The notes: generated from the sequence alone by a model not told the origin. A stretch of 48,930 bases of DNA from a virus (IMGVR_UViG_3300031687_000023:1-48930), one strand, 5' to 3'. Positions 32,797 to 41,456 are shown, counted from the stretch's first letter. Made by a program: numbers and translations.

Positions 32797-33975
32797 TTAA
32801 ATTTCAGCAACAGTCTTAAGTACTGCCAAGCGCTCTGCACGCAAAATCATAGTACCGTAGTACCACTTGATGCTGTAGAAGCCAGTCTCGCCGTATGGGT
32901 CAGAAGAACTATGGTTCTCACTAGGACGTACGTGCTTGATCTTGAACTTAACAGACTTGCCATCAGTTTGGAAACCGATAGTAGTAAACGCGCCTTCACC
33001 AACAACCATCATTGGGAATACGTCGTAGTTAGAGCCAGTAGCATAGTAGCCAGCGTTAGCTGATTCTGCTGCACCAACACCTGCCCACTTCATCATCTCA
33101 GGAACTTCTACGATGCGGAAGCTGTCTACTGAACCAATCTCACCACGGATTACACTGCCGGCCTGTGCGTACTGTGCAACAGGGATAAAGGCTTTGTTTG
33201 AATGGTAATCGGTCATCTTCATGATCGCAGGGATCATTTCAGAACCAACGTACATAACACGTGCAGCGTTAACTACCTTAGTGTCTACCATGCGCGAACC
33301 AGAGATTACTTTGGTTTGCTTAGGCGTACGGTTGTTGTTTAGCTCAATGCTAAGCTTAACTAGATCGTCATAATCTACAGCTGTGATTGCACCAGTCTCA
33401 CCAGATAAAGTAGCAGGAGTAGTTGCTGTACCAGCAAAGCGTACAACACCAGCACCGTTCAACAAGTCAATCTGAAGTTGATCTTCAGTGATCTCGTTAG
33501 CAGCTTTAACAGACTCGGTAGTGATGTGCTGAAGTAATTCAGAATCAGAATCGAAGTCCAAAGACTCTTGAGTGTACTCATCGAAGAAACCAAACTTCTC
33601 GATAGTGCCTTCAAGTTCTAAACGCTTCATACCAACACGGTTAACACGACCACCAGCTTCAGACAAAGCAGGAATCTTGGTAGCGATAACACCAACGTCT
33701 TTAGAAGAACCATACAAGTTACCGTCAGCAATGACAGTACCAGCAGCGTTGATGCCCTGGTCGTTCACGTTACGTGCATCTAGGATAGGCATGTAATGGA
33801 AGCGCTTGATAGTCTTACCCATGTTTTTAGGCATGGCAGTAACGTCAGCTAACTGGCCGAAGTATTGTTCTTTTGCGGCTTCTACAAGAGCTTTCTTGTG
33901 GAAGTAATCGGTACGGATCTGACTACCAATGTCAGAGGCCGTGCCACCTTTTGGGTCGTTATAAGTTTGACTCAT
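32797..33975 (-). CDS. Major capsid protein, N4 gp56 family
   Basis: The 392-residue protein shows the N4-type major capsid pattern: the early RTDYFHKKALVEAAKEQYFG helix, PKNMGKTIKRFHYMPILDA, then MSQ-start followed by the MKRLELEGTIEKFGFFDEYT segment (E-loop and P-domain region), and late GYYATGSNYDVFPMMVVGEG. It would form the T-number shell with scaffold (34003) and portal (35560) upstream in the same operon, the order known in N4-like phages. Length matches that family (about 400 residues). A strong terminator follows. Confidence 0.9.
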   Translation of the reverse strand: MSQTYNDPKGGTASDIGSQIRTDYFHKKALVEAAKEQYFGQLADVTAMPKNMGKTIKRFHYMPILDARNVNDQGINAAGTVIADGNLYGSSKDVGVIATKIPALSEAGGRVNRVGMKRLELEGTIEKFGFFDEYTQESLDFDSDSELLQHITTESVKAANEITEDQLQIDLLNGAGVVRFAGTATTPATLSGETGAITAVDYDDLVKLSIELNNNRTPKQTKVISGSRMVDTKVVNAARVMYVGSEMIPAIMKMTDYHSNKAFIPVAQYAQAGSVIRGEIGSVDSFRIVEVPEMMKWAGVGAAESANAGYYATGSNYDVFPMMVVGEGAFTTIGFQTDGKSVKFKIKHVRPSENHSSSDPYGETGFYSIKWYYGTMILRAERLAVLKTVAEI

Positions 33976-34002
33976 TGTAATACATCCTTAATAAATAGTA
34001 AT

Positions 34003-35172
34003 TTAAACAAACTTACTAGCAGACATCTTCTCGAACTCTTCATCACTCATGTTGAGGACGTCAAATTGAGCCTTTGACTTACTAGGCTTACTTTTTGTAG
34101 AACCCGCAGCTTTTCGCTTGTCTTTAAGCTTTGGATCTACAGGATTGTTTGCCTTATTAACACTATTTGATTTGGATGTACTAACTGGTTGGGTTGGAGT
34201 GGCCTGTACAGGGTCACCAAAACCTCCATTAGCATTGATCGCATCGCCTACTTGTTTATAAGCCTCAATATCAGAGAGACCGTTAAGTCTTCCTAAAATT
34301 CGCTCCCGTTCTACAACTTCACTGACCTTCTTGAATATGCCAGATCCAACATGCTCGTTGATAACCTTAATGATATTAGGGTCTTTGGCGATTATGTCTT
34401 TGGACGTTTCGTCCCACTTATTACCAATGATATCAATAGTAGTGTTAAAGGTGCTCGTGTCTCGAATATCATCGAGTATCCCGTCCAGTGCTACTTCGTT
34501 ATCAGAGACATTGTAAGTGTTGGGCTTATATGCAATGTTGTCTGTGTCAATATCTAATGGATCTAGTCCACTATCCTTCACTAGCTTCTTGATTGCCTCA
34601 GGATCTTTTTTACTGAGATCAATCAGGTAGCTAAGTTTTCCTTCGTCCAGTAAGCCATGGTTATCTAACATCTTAACAACCTTCAGATTAGGCTTTAATG
34701 CCGCCATCTTCTTGTTGTAGTTAGCACCCATTTGCATCAAGGAGCGGGCATCTTCTACCGTATCAACCTTAATGTCCTTACCATTAGCCTTAAACGGGCT
34801 AAGTAACGCTTCATACTGAACTTTATAGTCTATTTCACCTTTAGAGTCAACTTCAGGCGCTTCAGGATCCCCAGAATCTTCTTCTGCAGGACTTTCAGCT
34901 CCGTCCGGATCATCATTAGGCTCGTCGTCAGAATCAGCTTCAGGGGCTGTATCAGCCCCTTCAGCTTCTTCCTCAGGTTCGTCACTTGAATCTGTATCAT
35001 CATCGTCGTCTTCCTCGTCACCATCTACTGAATCGGTTACCTCAGAGTCAGCTTCTTCAGCTGGGGTCTCAATAACTTCTTCTGTGTCTAGACGAGCCAG
35101 CTCTGCTGCAATAGCGTCATTGATCTCATCATCGGGCAGGTCAAGGATATTAACTTCTTCGGAGTCTGACAT
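34003..35172 (-). CDS. Scaffolding-like protein with hyper-acidic N terminus, 389 aa
   Basis: Residues 1-115 are almost purely Asp/Glu/Ser/Pro (for example GDEEDDDDDTDSSDEPEEE). The middle is helical (VQYEALLSPFKANGK, ARSLMQMGANYNKKM) and the C terminus is basic (KDKRKAAGSTKSKPSKSK), ending EEFEKMSASKFV. Acidic helical proteins between portal and capsid genes are scaffolds in many phages, and the basic tail is where scaffolds bind capsid. The N4 equivalent would be gp57. Identification rests on position and composition. Confidence 0.75.
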   Translation of the reverse strand: MSDSEEVNILDLPDDEINDAIAAELARLDTEEVIETPAEEADSEVTDSVDGDEEDDDDDTDSSDEPEEEAEGADTAPEADSDDEPNDDPDGAESPAEEDSGDPEAPEVDSKGEIDYKVQYEALLSPFKANGKDIKVDTVEDARSLMQMGANYNKKMAALKPNLKVVKMLDNHGLLDEGKLSYLIDLSKKDPEAIKKLVKDSGLDPLDIDTDNIAYKPNTYNVSDNEVALDGILDDIRDTSTFNTTIDIIGNKWDETSKDIIAKDPNIIKVINEHVGSGIFKKVSEVVERERILGRLNGLSDIEAYKQVGDAINANGGFGDPVQATPTQPVSTSKSNSVNKANNPVDPKLKDKRKAAGSTKSKPSKSKAQFDVLNMSDEEFEKMSASKFV

Positions 35173-35173
35173 A

Positions 35174-35506
35174 TCATAACTCCTCTGCTAATAGTTCCTG
35201 ACGAGTTTCCTCGTCTTCCTTAATACCCTGCTCAGCCATGCGTCCAATCTGCATTACCGTATTCAAGTACTGTCTGAAGTGACCAACAGCTGTGATGCTG
35301 TCATTGATGTTCTTCTGTACCCGGTCTTCCTGCATTGAAGGATCTGCCCTTAGAATAACTAAGCGACTTGCTTCATCTACAAAATAACCATCATCTATTA
35401 GTGATTTAAAATCCTTATTCTTTATAAGGCGTAATAAACCATCCATCTTAGCTACATCTTGACGCGCTGCATCAATACTAACTTCGATCTGCTCAATTTC
35501 ACTCAT
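35174..35506 (-). CDS. Small coiled-coil protein between portal and scaffold, 110 aa
   Basis: The protein (MSEIEQIEVSIDAARQ) is helical and acidic with no membrane segment. Its stop is next to the scaffold start and it follows the portal gene after about 50 bases, the position of N4 gp58. An AAAGG ribosome site precedes the ATG. Probably a head-assembly accessory; not recognised further. Confidence 0.65.
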   Translation of the reverse strand: MSEIEQIEVSIDAARQDVAKMDGLLRLIKNKDFKSLIDDGYFVDEASRLVILRADPSMQEDRVQKNINDSITAVGHFRQYLNTVMQIGRMAEQGIKEDEETRQELLAEEL

Positions 35507-35559
35507 TTCAGTCTACCTTTGTGTCCCCCAGCTTTACCTGTAGGTTATCTTGGTTTAAT

Positions 35560-37638
35560 TTAAATACGGGTTGCTGGTGCCTCGCCACCTTTTAACATAT
35601 TCTCTGCAGCCTTTAGATCAAGGGCAGAGCGTCTATCAAAATCTTTCTTCTGTAACTCTTTGTCTACATCTGCTCCAGACTCACGCTCTAGGAACGTTAG
35701 GTCTTCGCTGTCAGACTTACTCTCTAAGTTACGAGTCTTAGCCATCTTAAGCTGAACATCAACTTGATTCTCTTGGGCTTTAGCTTGCTCATTAGCAATC
35801 TGGGCCCGCTTCATCTCCATCTCCAATTGATGCATCTCTTCTGCCATTGGATCAGGTTGTGGCTGGTACTCTTTAATTCTTTTAGCTAGTGCCGGCATCT
35901 TACGTAGCGTGGCAATCTCTTCTAATAGCATTTGACCCATTGAAGGATCCATTGAGTTGCCCATAGTCTGTAGCATGAATGCTAGCTCCTGGGCTTTCTC
36001 ATTATCTGTCTCAGCGGTACTAATAGTAAGTCTAAGGTCAAAGTTGCCTGCTAGGTCATCTCTACGTACCTGAACGAACTCTTCGTTGGTAATACGTACA
36101 GTCTCTTCCTCAGACAAGAACTCAGCATTCATAGCTAAGATTTTACGACCTGCTTCACTAATACAAGTAGCTAATCGACGTAGTATACCTAACTCACGCT
36201 TACTTGTGGCATCTAATGTGCCCCGTATGCCTGTAGCTGTTGATCCAAGTGCTTGACCAGACAAACCTGAAGAGAACGCTTTAACACCTGTTAGAGACTC
36301 TGCTTCCTGGTTCTGTAGTCCAATCATCGCTTCAGCTGACTTAGGAATCTCTGGATAAGCACCCATATGGAATGCTTGTCGTGGATCTACCTGGGCGTTG
36401 AACTCGTAGTCTAGACCCCGTTCATACTTACGACGGTTCGTGACGTCTAATGCATCCTTACGGATACCTAGCTGACCGTTAGCAGAGCGACCCATGATAT
36501 CAATCATACCGCGAGTTACTGCACCTACAATCTTTTGATTATCTTCTAGTAGTGCACCATCTGGCTCACCATAGCTTGAGTTACGCTTAGGTAACATCTG
36601 AGCCATAACAAAAGGAATCTGTTGGTCAGGGAAGGGGTTAGCCTCCATACGTATAATTGTGTCACCAACATAGGTGGCTACAATGGGTTCTACGATACCT
36701 GTCTTGTTAATGTCCCAGTAGCCCCAGTACTCATATGCAACAAACTTCTGACGAGGTTTATCTTTAAATGAGAATGCAGCTTCCTCAATAGAGGAGACAT
36801 GATCTGGCTCCGCTAATAATGAGTTACCAGTAATATTAATTTTATCTAGATTAGTATATCTACCATCTTTCTTAAGTCCTGATAGGTCAGTCTCAAAGCT
36901 ATAAATTAGGAACTGTGCCTTCTCAATGTCACCCTTACAGGTTGGATCTAGTATTACATTGTCTAGTTCACATACTTCTAGTGTAGGCTGGTTCTTAACG
37001 ATCTGAGTTTCCTCAACCATCTCAGTACCAGTCTGCACTTCCTCATATGGAGGGATGCCCTGAGCAGCCATCTGAGCTGCTTGCATAGGATCCTGTACTG
37101 GAACCTGCTCCATAATAGGGCGTTCTACTTCTACAATCTTGTCTTCATATTCCCAGCCCACGCGAAGAATTACTGTGCCTTCGTCAACTGCAGCCCGGAT
37201 GTACTCATCAATGAAGCGATTCTTCTTAATCTTAGTGTTGAACTGGTTATTCAAAACTAATTGATTCTGTATAGCACCTTCTTTGTCTTCAAAGGTAATG
37301 GGTTCTACATTGAACACATCCTCTGTAGATAGGAATGGTTCACTGAGGGCAGCATAGCGCCATTCAGCCTGTTTACGAATTAGCTTAGGCGCTACGGCGC
37401 TACGCCCCGTGCGCTTGGTAATTGCAGCCTTGCCCTCAATGTTGAGGTTATCGACCCAAGTGTTTACCTTAGCCATCTGTAATTGGTGAGCAGGTAGTGC
37501 CTCTGTATAGTCTGCCTTCAAGTCAGCTACTTTGGGAGCATTCTCCCATTCAGTTAACTCTACAGTGCTTTCACTGTACAGATTCTTATCAGATGATTCA
37601 TCTGAATATACTACTTCTTCATCAAACTTTTCTGACAT
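35560..37638 (-). CDS. Portal protein (N4 gp59-like), 692 aa
   Basis: The length and layout fit podoviral portals: an acidic N terminus, an alpha/beta wing (ILRVGWEYEDKIVE, ILDPTCKGDIEK), the central AQMLPKRNSSYGEPDGALLEDNQK, a long stem helix region, and a C-terminal helical barrel with MEMKRAQIANEQAKAQE. Portals form the 12-fold ring through which DNA is packaged and ejected. I chose the second Met (MSEKFDEEV, 37638) because the AAGG site sits 9 bases before it; the first Met is only 1 base from AAGG. A promoter lies at 37690. Confidence 0.85.
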   Translation of the reverse strand: MSEKFDEEVVYSDESSDKNLYSESTVELTEWENAPKVADLKADYTEALPAHQLQMAKVNTWVDNLNIEGKAAITKRTGRSAVAPKLIRKQAEWRYAALSEPFLSTEDVFNVEPITFEDKEGAIQNQLVLNNQFNTKIKKNRFIDEYIRAAVDEGTVILRVGWEYEDKIVEVERPIMEQVPVQDPMQAAQMAAQGIPPYEEVQTGTEMVEETQIVKNQPTLEVCELDNVILDPTCKGDIEKAQFLIYSFETDLSGLKKDGRYTNLDKINITGNSLLAEPDHVSSIEEAAFSFKDKPRQKFVAYEYWGYWDINKTGIVEPIVATYVGDTIIRMEANPFPDQQIPFVMAQMLPKRNSSYGEPDGALLEDNQKIVGAVTRGMIDIMGRSANGQLGIRKDALDVTNRRKYERGLDYEFNAQVDPRQAFHMGAYPEIPKSAEAMIGLQNQEAESLTGVKAFSSGLSGQALGSTATGIRGTLDATSKRELGILRRLATCISEAGRKILAMNAEFLSEEETVRITNEEFVQVRRDDLAGNFDLRLTISTAETDNEKAQELAFMLQTMGNSMDPSMGQMLLEEIATLRKMPALAKRIKEYQPQPDPMAEEMHQLEMEMKRAQIANEQAKAQENQVDVQLKMAKTRNLESKSDSEDLTFLERESGADVDKELQKKDFDRRSALDLKAAENMLKGGEAPATRI

Positions 37639-37689
37639 GTCGTCCATACCTTAAAATAATTGCTGTATCGTACCACATACACCATACAT

Positions 37690-37718
37690 ATTATAATTGT
37701 AAGCCTATTTGAGCTTAA
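37690..37718 (-). promoter_or_regulatory. Sigma70-like late promoter before the portal gene
   Basis: On the minus strand TTAAGC and a perfect TATAAT are separated by 17 bases. The site is about 50 bases before the portal ATG and overlaps the end of the holin-like gene. In N4, late genes are read by host sigma70 RNA polymerase with help of the phage SSB, so a host-type promoter here makes sense. Confidence 0.55.
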
Positions 37719-38148
37719 TGCCGGAGAACTTACCGGACATTAACTTCGTGAGCATTCCACGCATTCCAAACTTAACAACGTATACACCAATAACTAAATA
37801 CTGATACCACTCAGGCATAGCAGCGAATGACTCAAATGCTGCTGTTATCTCTGTTTGGTAACCCATGAATGATGCTGCTATAGGAATCAGCAGCAGGGCT
37901 ATCATAATCTCATCTAAGAAGGACTTATCCATCTGCTTCATGGCTACCAGGTCTAGATTAAACTCTTGAGTCTGACCACTATCTGCTAGTTTGTTAGCTG
38001 CTCGTACACCTGCAACCTTCACGTCAGCTTCTGCCTGTAGACCAATAATAGCTGCTGCTTGTTTAGCTTTAGCTATATCGTTCTTACCACTTAAATAAGT
38101 CTTGCCTAAGTCAGCTATTGGGCCAACTATTGATGAGAAGATACCCAT
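37705..38148 (-). CDS. Putative holin, 147 aa
   Basis: A soluble helical N terminus (DIAKAKQAAAIIGLQAEADVK) is followed by FLDEIMIALLLIPIAASFMG and LVIGVYVVKFGMRG, which are two membrane-spanning segments. This resembles the phage holin family that is named for gene-transfer-agent holins (an amphipathic N-terminal part plus 2-3 spans). It is directly downstream of the M15 endolysin gene (38150). Holins time lysis by opening the inner membrane. The gene order supports the call; family membership is by pattern. Confidence 0.65.
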   Translation of the reverse strand: MGIFSSIVGPIADLGKTYLSGKNDIAKAKQAAAIIGLQAEADVKVAGVRAANKLADSGQTQEFNLDLVAMKQMDKSFLDEIMIALLLIPIAASFMGYQTEITAAFESFAAMPEWYQYLVIGVYVVKFGMRGMLTKLMSGKFSGIKLK

Positions 38149-38149
38149 A

Positions 38150-38536
38150 TTAATCCTTCAGTTCAAAGTGAGGCATATCCTGCCAACTCTTCCAGTTACC
38201 GCCCCATTTAAGCCTATAACCTAACTGGGCTGCTGCTTGTAGCATTGCTGCAGCAATCAAGGCAAGATGAAGCTTGTCCCAGCTTGCTTTGCCGTCAACG
38301 TAAGCGTACACGTCAAGTGCTTTTCCCGACTGATGGTAGGATTTGTTGTTTCTGCCGTCAGCCTTAGAGACTCCTGAGGTGAACAATGCGGCTTGATCTT
38401 CAGTGGTACGCAGCCCGCCAGTAGAAGGGATACCGAAATCAATATTAGAGATGGATATTGCAAGGTCACTGATCTCTATTAAGCGAGGATCTACACCTGC
38501 ACGGTTGTTTAATGAATTTTGGCCTAGTTTGAACAT
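38150..38536 (-). CDS. Endolysin, peptidase M15-type (L-alanoyl-D-glutamate or D-Ala carboxypeptidase-like)
   Basis: The zinc-site residues are visible: SYHQSGKALDVYAY (H68, D75) and DMPHFEL (H123), with the GLRTTEDQAALF segment before them, as in M15 phage endolysins. The enzyme would cut peptidoglycan peptide cross-links. At 128 residues it is a bare catalytic domain. There is no signal peptide, so it needs the neighbouring holin (37705). It lies in the cassette 37705-38811 with AGAGG as ribosome site. Confidence 0.87.
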   Translation of the reverse strand: MFKLGQNSLNNRAGVDPRLIEISDLAISISNIDFGIPSTGGLRTTEDQAALFTSGVSKADGRNNKSYHQSGKALDVYAYVDGKASWDKLHLALIAAAMLQAAAQLGYRLKWGGNWKSWQDMPHFELKD

Positions 38537-38538
38537 GG

Positions 38539-38811
38539 TTAACCTCTAAGGACAACAGCTACACCAGCAACGATGGTAGCTATAAGTAATCGGACAAACC
38601 ATTCATTAGCACTACTAGTTCTTGTGACCAGGGCCAACTTAACTGCATGCTCATCAATGGTTTCACTGTGTTTATTAAGACGCCTATCTTGCATCTCATT
38701 GTGGGTTATTAACCCGTCAATCTTTGTGTCTATTTCTACGAGCTTAATCATAGCATCGGCTAGCTTATCTATCTTCGCTTCTAACCGATCAAATCTAACA
38801 TCAGCTTCCAT
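38539..38811 (-). CDS. Small coiled-coil membrane protein, XhlA-like, 90 aa
   Basis: The start at 38811 (MEADVRFDRLEAKID) has a GGGGGA site 6 bases upstream; an in-frame ATG at 38850 lies inside the previous gene. It consists of a coiled coil (residues 5-65) and one C-terminal membrane span (VRLLIATIVAGVAVVL). This is the layout of XhlA-type haemolysin/holin partners that assist lysis. Stop is 2 bases before the endolysin start, so they are co-translated. Confidence 0.65.
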   Translation of the reverse strand: MEADVRFDRLEAKIDKLADAMIKLVEIDTKIDGLITHNEMQDRRLNKHSETIDEHAVKLALVTRTSSANEWFVRLLIATIVAGVAVVLRG

Positions 38812-40006
38812 GTGAATCCCCCAATACGTTTGGCCCGATTTTAACATCATTCAGCTCCTTTATCCCAACCTTATGTCGGATATATTCGCCGTACTTACTG
38901 TGTAGAACTACGCAGGTCATAGATCGGTCTGATCCATAGCCTGACTCGGCGTGCCAGTTATCCACCGGACTTAATACGTTCCAACTCTCCACAATCATAC
39001 CACCAATTTCTTTGGCGGTCTTGTGATGTATGTGACCCATCCAACAGAAGCGGTGGTCAGTGTCACCCCACTGCTTAGACATCGTCCGTGTGACGTGCTC
39101 ATAGACCCTTTGAGGGGTCATACGGTCACCGTGGTGTGTCACTATAAGGTTTGATCCAAACGTATAAGACACGTACTTAGATACATTCTCTAGCACCTCT
39201 ACACGGGGCTCGTCCTCGTATAGAGCTTTAATCATAATATTCAATGATAGGGCAGCATCTCTGTCGTGGTTACCACGAGCATTTAGGATAACTACCTTCT
39301 CATGTTTCTCTAGCATCATGTTAATCATGAGGCGTAGTAGAGAGCCTGCTGCTTCATATGCTCTACTGAAGTGACCATCTACATCTAGAATGTTACCACT
39401 CTGGGTCATGTTGGTAGCATCGTTTGCATGGAGGAAGTCCCCTAAGTTAACGAGCATACCAGTAGTAGCATCAACACCTCTAGCAATGAGGGTATGGGTA
39501 GCATCTATTAAGATGGATTTAGCCTTCTCAATATCATAATCTGCACCCCCGGTGATGGCAGCGTGAGCCAACATACCTAAGTGGTGGTCTCCAATGACAT
39601 AACAGGACATAAGGTCACTATCAGTATCAGTGGGTTTAGTAATAATTGTATGCTTACCTTTTAGATCCTCTGCAAGTCCTTCTACAAACGATTTAATGGC
39701 CTCAGCTTCTGCACCTTTCTTAAGGTCTGTCTTGACCCATTGACGGGATAGGTTACCGTTCTCATCGTAGTAACTACTTACGCCCTTGACGATATGTGTG
39801 TCAGGCGCTGTATGAACCATATCATGTGTGGGTGAATACCCTTGCCTTGCTGCTTTAGAGTTAACCCTTAATAAGCAGGAAGCTACTGTGCTTGGAGAGA
39901 TACCTAATTGCTTTGCTGCTAACCTCTGACTGTTCGTTGCTATGAGTGCGTCTAGTATCTCCATCTGCCTAGGAGATGCCCATTCCTTGAGTGCTGTGTA
40001 ATTCAT
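38801..40006 (-). CDS. Calcineurin-like metallophosphoesterase with N-terminal HTH, 401 aa
   Basis: Residues 11-50 (SPRQMEILDA, then AKQLGISPSTVAS) resemble a helix-turn-helix DNA-binding domain. The catalytic domain has the complete metallophosphoesterase set: IGDHHLG (about 138), GDFLH, GNHD (about 245), THHGD and GHIHH (about 325). The fold could be a nuclease, phosphatase or cyclic-nucleotide hydrolase. Its place between a membrane protein gene and the lysis genes, downstream of the promoter at 40060, is late and unexpected for a DNA enzyme. It may act in packaging, host DNA breakdown, or signalling molecule removal. Confidence 0.8.
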   Translation of the reverse strand: MNYTALKEWASPRQMEILDALIATNSQRLAAKQLGISPSTVASCLLRVNSKAARQGYSPTHDMVHTAPDTHIVKGVSSYYDENGNLSRQWVKTDLKKGAEAEAIKSFVEGLAEDLKGKHTIITKPTDTDSDLMSCYVIGDHHLGMLAHAAITGGADYDIEKAKSILIDATHTLIARGVDATTGMLVNLGDFLHANDATNMTQSGNILDVDGHFSRAYEAAGSLLRLMINMMLEKHEKVVILNARGNHDRDAALSLNIMIKALYEDEPRVEVLENVSKYVSYTFGSNLIVTHHGDRMTPQRVYEHVTRTMSKQWGDTDHRFCWMGHIHHKTAKEIGGMIVESWNVLSPVDNWHAESGYGSDRSMTCVVLHSKYGEYIRHKVGIKELNDVKIGPNVLGDSHGS

Positions 40007-40059
40007 AATCGTCTAATAACCCAGTTACTATTAATAGTAAATATAATTAATGTATAGTT

Positions 40060-40087
40060 ATTATACATATAGAGTACCTTATGTCCA
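40060..40087 (-). promoter_or_regulatory. Sigma70-like late promoter before the phosphoesterase gene
   Basis: On the minus strand TGGACA (5/6 match to TTGACA) and a perfect TATAAT are separated by 16 bases. The promoter lies in the AT-rich gap 40007-40097, about 55 bases before the phosphoesterase ATG, and would drive the lysis genes too. Confidence 0.65.
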
Positions 40088-40097
40088 AATTTTGGCA

Positions 40098-40661
40098 CTA
40101 GTTGGCTAGTGGATTGTCCAATGCTCTCTGCAGCTTCTTATTCAGTCTAGTCTCCATATCAGTAATCTTACGCTCTACATCCTCTCGAATAGTGTCTGAC
40201 TTCTGCACATAATCCTTCTGCAACTGATCACGTTTACTCTCAAATCTGCCTTCAGCAGTGTCTATGGTAGCCCTAACGTCAGTCTCAATACCTGATATGT
40301 CGTCTTCTACCTTATCTATGATCTTCTCTTGACGGTCAATATCGTCACGTAGAGACTGCTTTAAGTCCTTTATGGTAACGTACTGCTTCTCTGTGTTCTC
40401 TTTAATCGAGGAGATTTCATCCTTTACTAAGGCAATGCCTCTGTCTATGACAGCGAACTTGTTCTCCATGATAGCTATACGCTTATCGTAATCTGAGAGG
40501 TCTGGAGTAACGAACTCATTGATCCTAGCTTCCATACTCAGGTAGCGCTGATACGCCTCAAAACCACCATACAGTCCACCTACGATGGTACCAATAAGTG
40601 GTACTATGAGTAGCAGCTTACTACCACCTAACTTAACTCCACCGTACTCTATCTCTGCCAT
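40098..40661 (-). CDS. Membrane-anchored coiled-coil protein, 187 aa (possible i-spanin)
   Basis: One membrane span near the N terminus (KLLLIVPLIGTIVGGLYGG, about 15-33) is followed by a long charged coiled coil reaching almost to the C terminus. That is the shape of an inner-membrane spanin subunit (Rz), although it is a little longer than usual and its basic/acidic cytoplasmic start is unusual. It lies upstream of the lysis genes, with a stop codon 36 bases before the -35 box at 40082. An o-spanin partner might be the lipobox-bearing protein at 41446. Alternative: a virion protein. Confidence 0.6.
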   Translation of the reverse strand: MAEIEYGGVKLGGSKLLLIVPLIGTIVGGLYGGFEAYQRYLSMEARINEFVTPDLSDYDKRIAIMENKFAVIDRGIALVKDEISSIKENTEKQYVTIKDLKQSLRDDIDRQEKIIDKVEDDISGIETDVRATIDTAEGRFESKRDQLQKDYVQKSDTIREDVERKITDMETRLNKKLQRALDNPLAN

Positions 40662-40662
40662 A

Positions 40663-41082
40663 CTATCCGTCCAGCTGTAATCGTCTAAGTGCGTTTAGTT
40701 CAGTCTCTAGCTTCATGATCTCAAGACGCTTCTTGTGTAGTTCTAATAGGTACAACGTATTACAGTTGATCCTTTCCTCAGGTGCATTCAAAGGCATGAT
40801 AATCCTAGCGTACACTCCAAGGTCTTTAGACTTAGGAGAGGAGTTAGATGAGTCAAATATGCTAGTAGCATTGTTAATGATACCTGTCATACCGAACTCT
40901 AGGTTGATGGTTCCACCTATAGCGTTAGAGCAATCCAGGTCACCTGCTTTAAACTTATCTGACTGATAGTTGTTACCACTGCTAGGTAGTTGCAGAGAAA
41001 GTGAATTACTCGCAAGTACAGTAGTGCTGAGCATCAGTAGTCCCAGAAAAACAGCATATGCCAGAAGTATGAGCTTACCCAT
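40663..41082 (-). CDS. Secreted/periplasmic hypothetical protein, 139 aa
   Basis: A clear signal peptide (KLILLAYAVFLGLLMLS, cleavage after VLA) starts the protein. The mature part is Ser/Asn-rich with two Cys (DLDCSN and RINCNT) that may form a disulfide, then a C-terminal helix (LHKKRLEIMKLETELNALRRL). Exported by Sec and probably located in the periplasm. It is one of five adjacent genes for signal-peptide proteins (40663-43331). No family recognised. Confidence 0.62.
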   Translation of the reverse strand: MGKLILLAYAVFLGLLMLSTTVLASNSLSLQLPSSGNNYQSDKFKAGDLDCSNAIGGTINLEFGMTGIINNATSIFDSSNSSPKSKDLGVYARIIMPLNAPEERINCNTLYLLELHKKRLEIMKLETELNALRRLQLDG

Positions 41083-41456
41083 TACTTAACTCTCGAACAT
41101 ATCTTTGATGACACCGTAGTACCATATTGTAGTTGTGACACAGAGCATATGTACTCAACAGAATCTAATGACAGCTGACTTACATACACGTCAAACGATA
41201 CTGTATCTAAGTACCTCATAGAGATCACCGTATATTGTGATACGAATGGGATAGGCTCCCACTCATCTGTAAATACCCCTATCTCATAGTACGAGACATC
41301 CTTTCTCTTGTTGAATATCTCCAACGTAGTGACGGATATACCCACCATAAACGATTGTTCAAAGGTAGGGTATGTAGGTGTCATGTCATGTGAATACACA
41401 GGGGTACTGAGTGTAACCATTATGAGAGACAACAGTACTCTAATATTATTTAGCAA
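41082..41456 (-). CDS. Secreted hypothetical protein, 124 aa (TTG start)
   Basis: Starting at the TTG at 41456 gives the signal peptide LNNIRVLLSLIMVTLSTPVYS ahead of HDMTPTYPT, whereas the longer in-frame ATG at 41513 lies inside the upstream gene and gives a poor signal. An internal ATG (MVTLSTPVYS) would leave a too short signal. The mature part is beta-rich with two Cys (YICSVSQ and KICSRVK) near the end, likely a disulfide. Next to the three other exported proteins. Function unknown. Confidence 0.52.
   Translation of the reverse strand: MLNNIRVLLSLIMVTLSTPVYSHDMTPTYPTFEQSFMVGISVTTLEIFNKRKDVSYYEIGVFTDEWEPIPFVSQYTVISMRYLDTVSFDVYVSQLSLDSVEYICSVSQLQYGTTVSSKICSRVK

Noticed and set aside
38573-38815. 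Plus-strand ORF opposite the XhlA-like gene as a nested spanin
   Set aside because: It is on the opposite strand to the whole late operon, lacks a ribosome site and shows no lipobox or membrane span.
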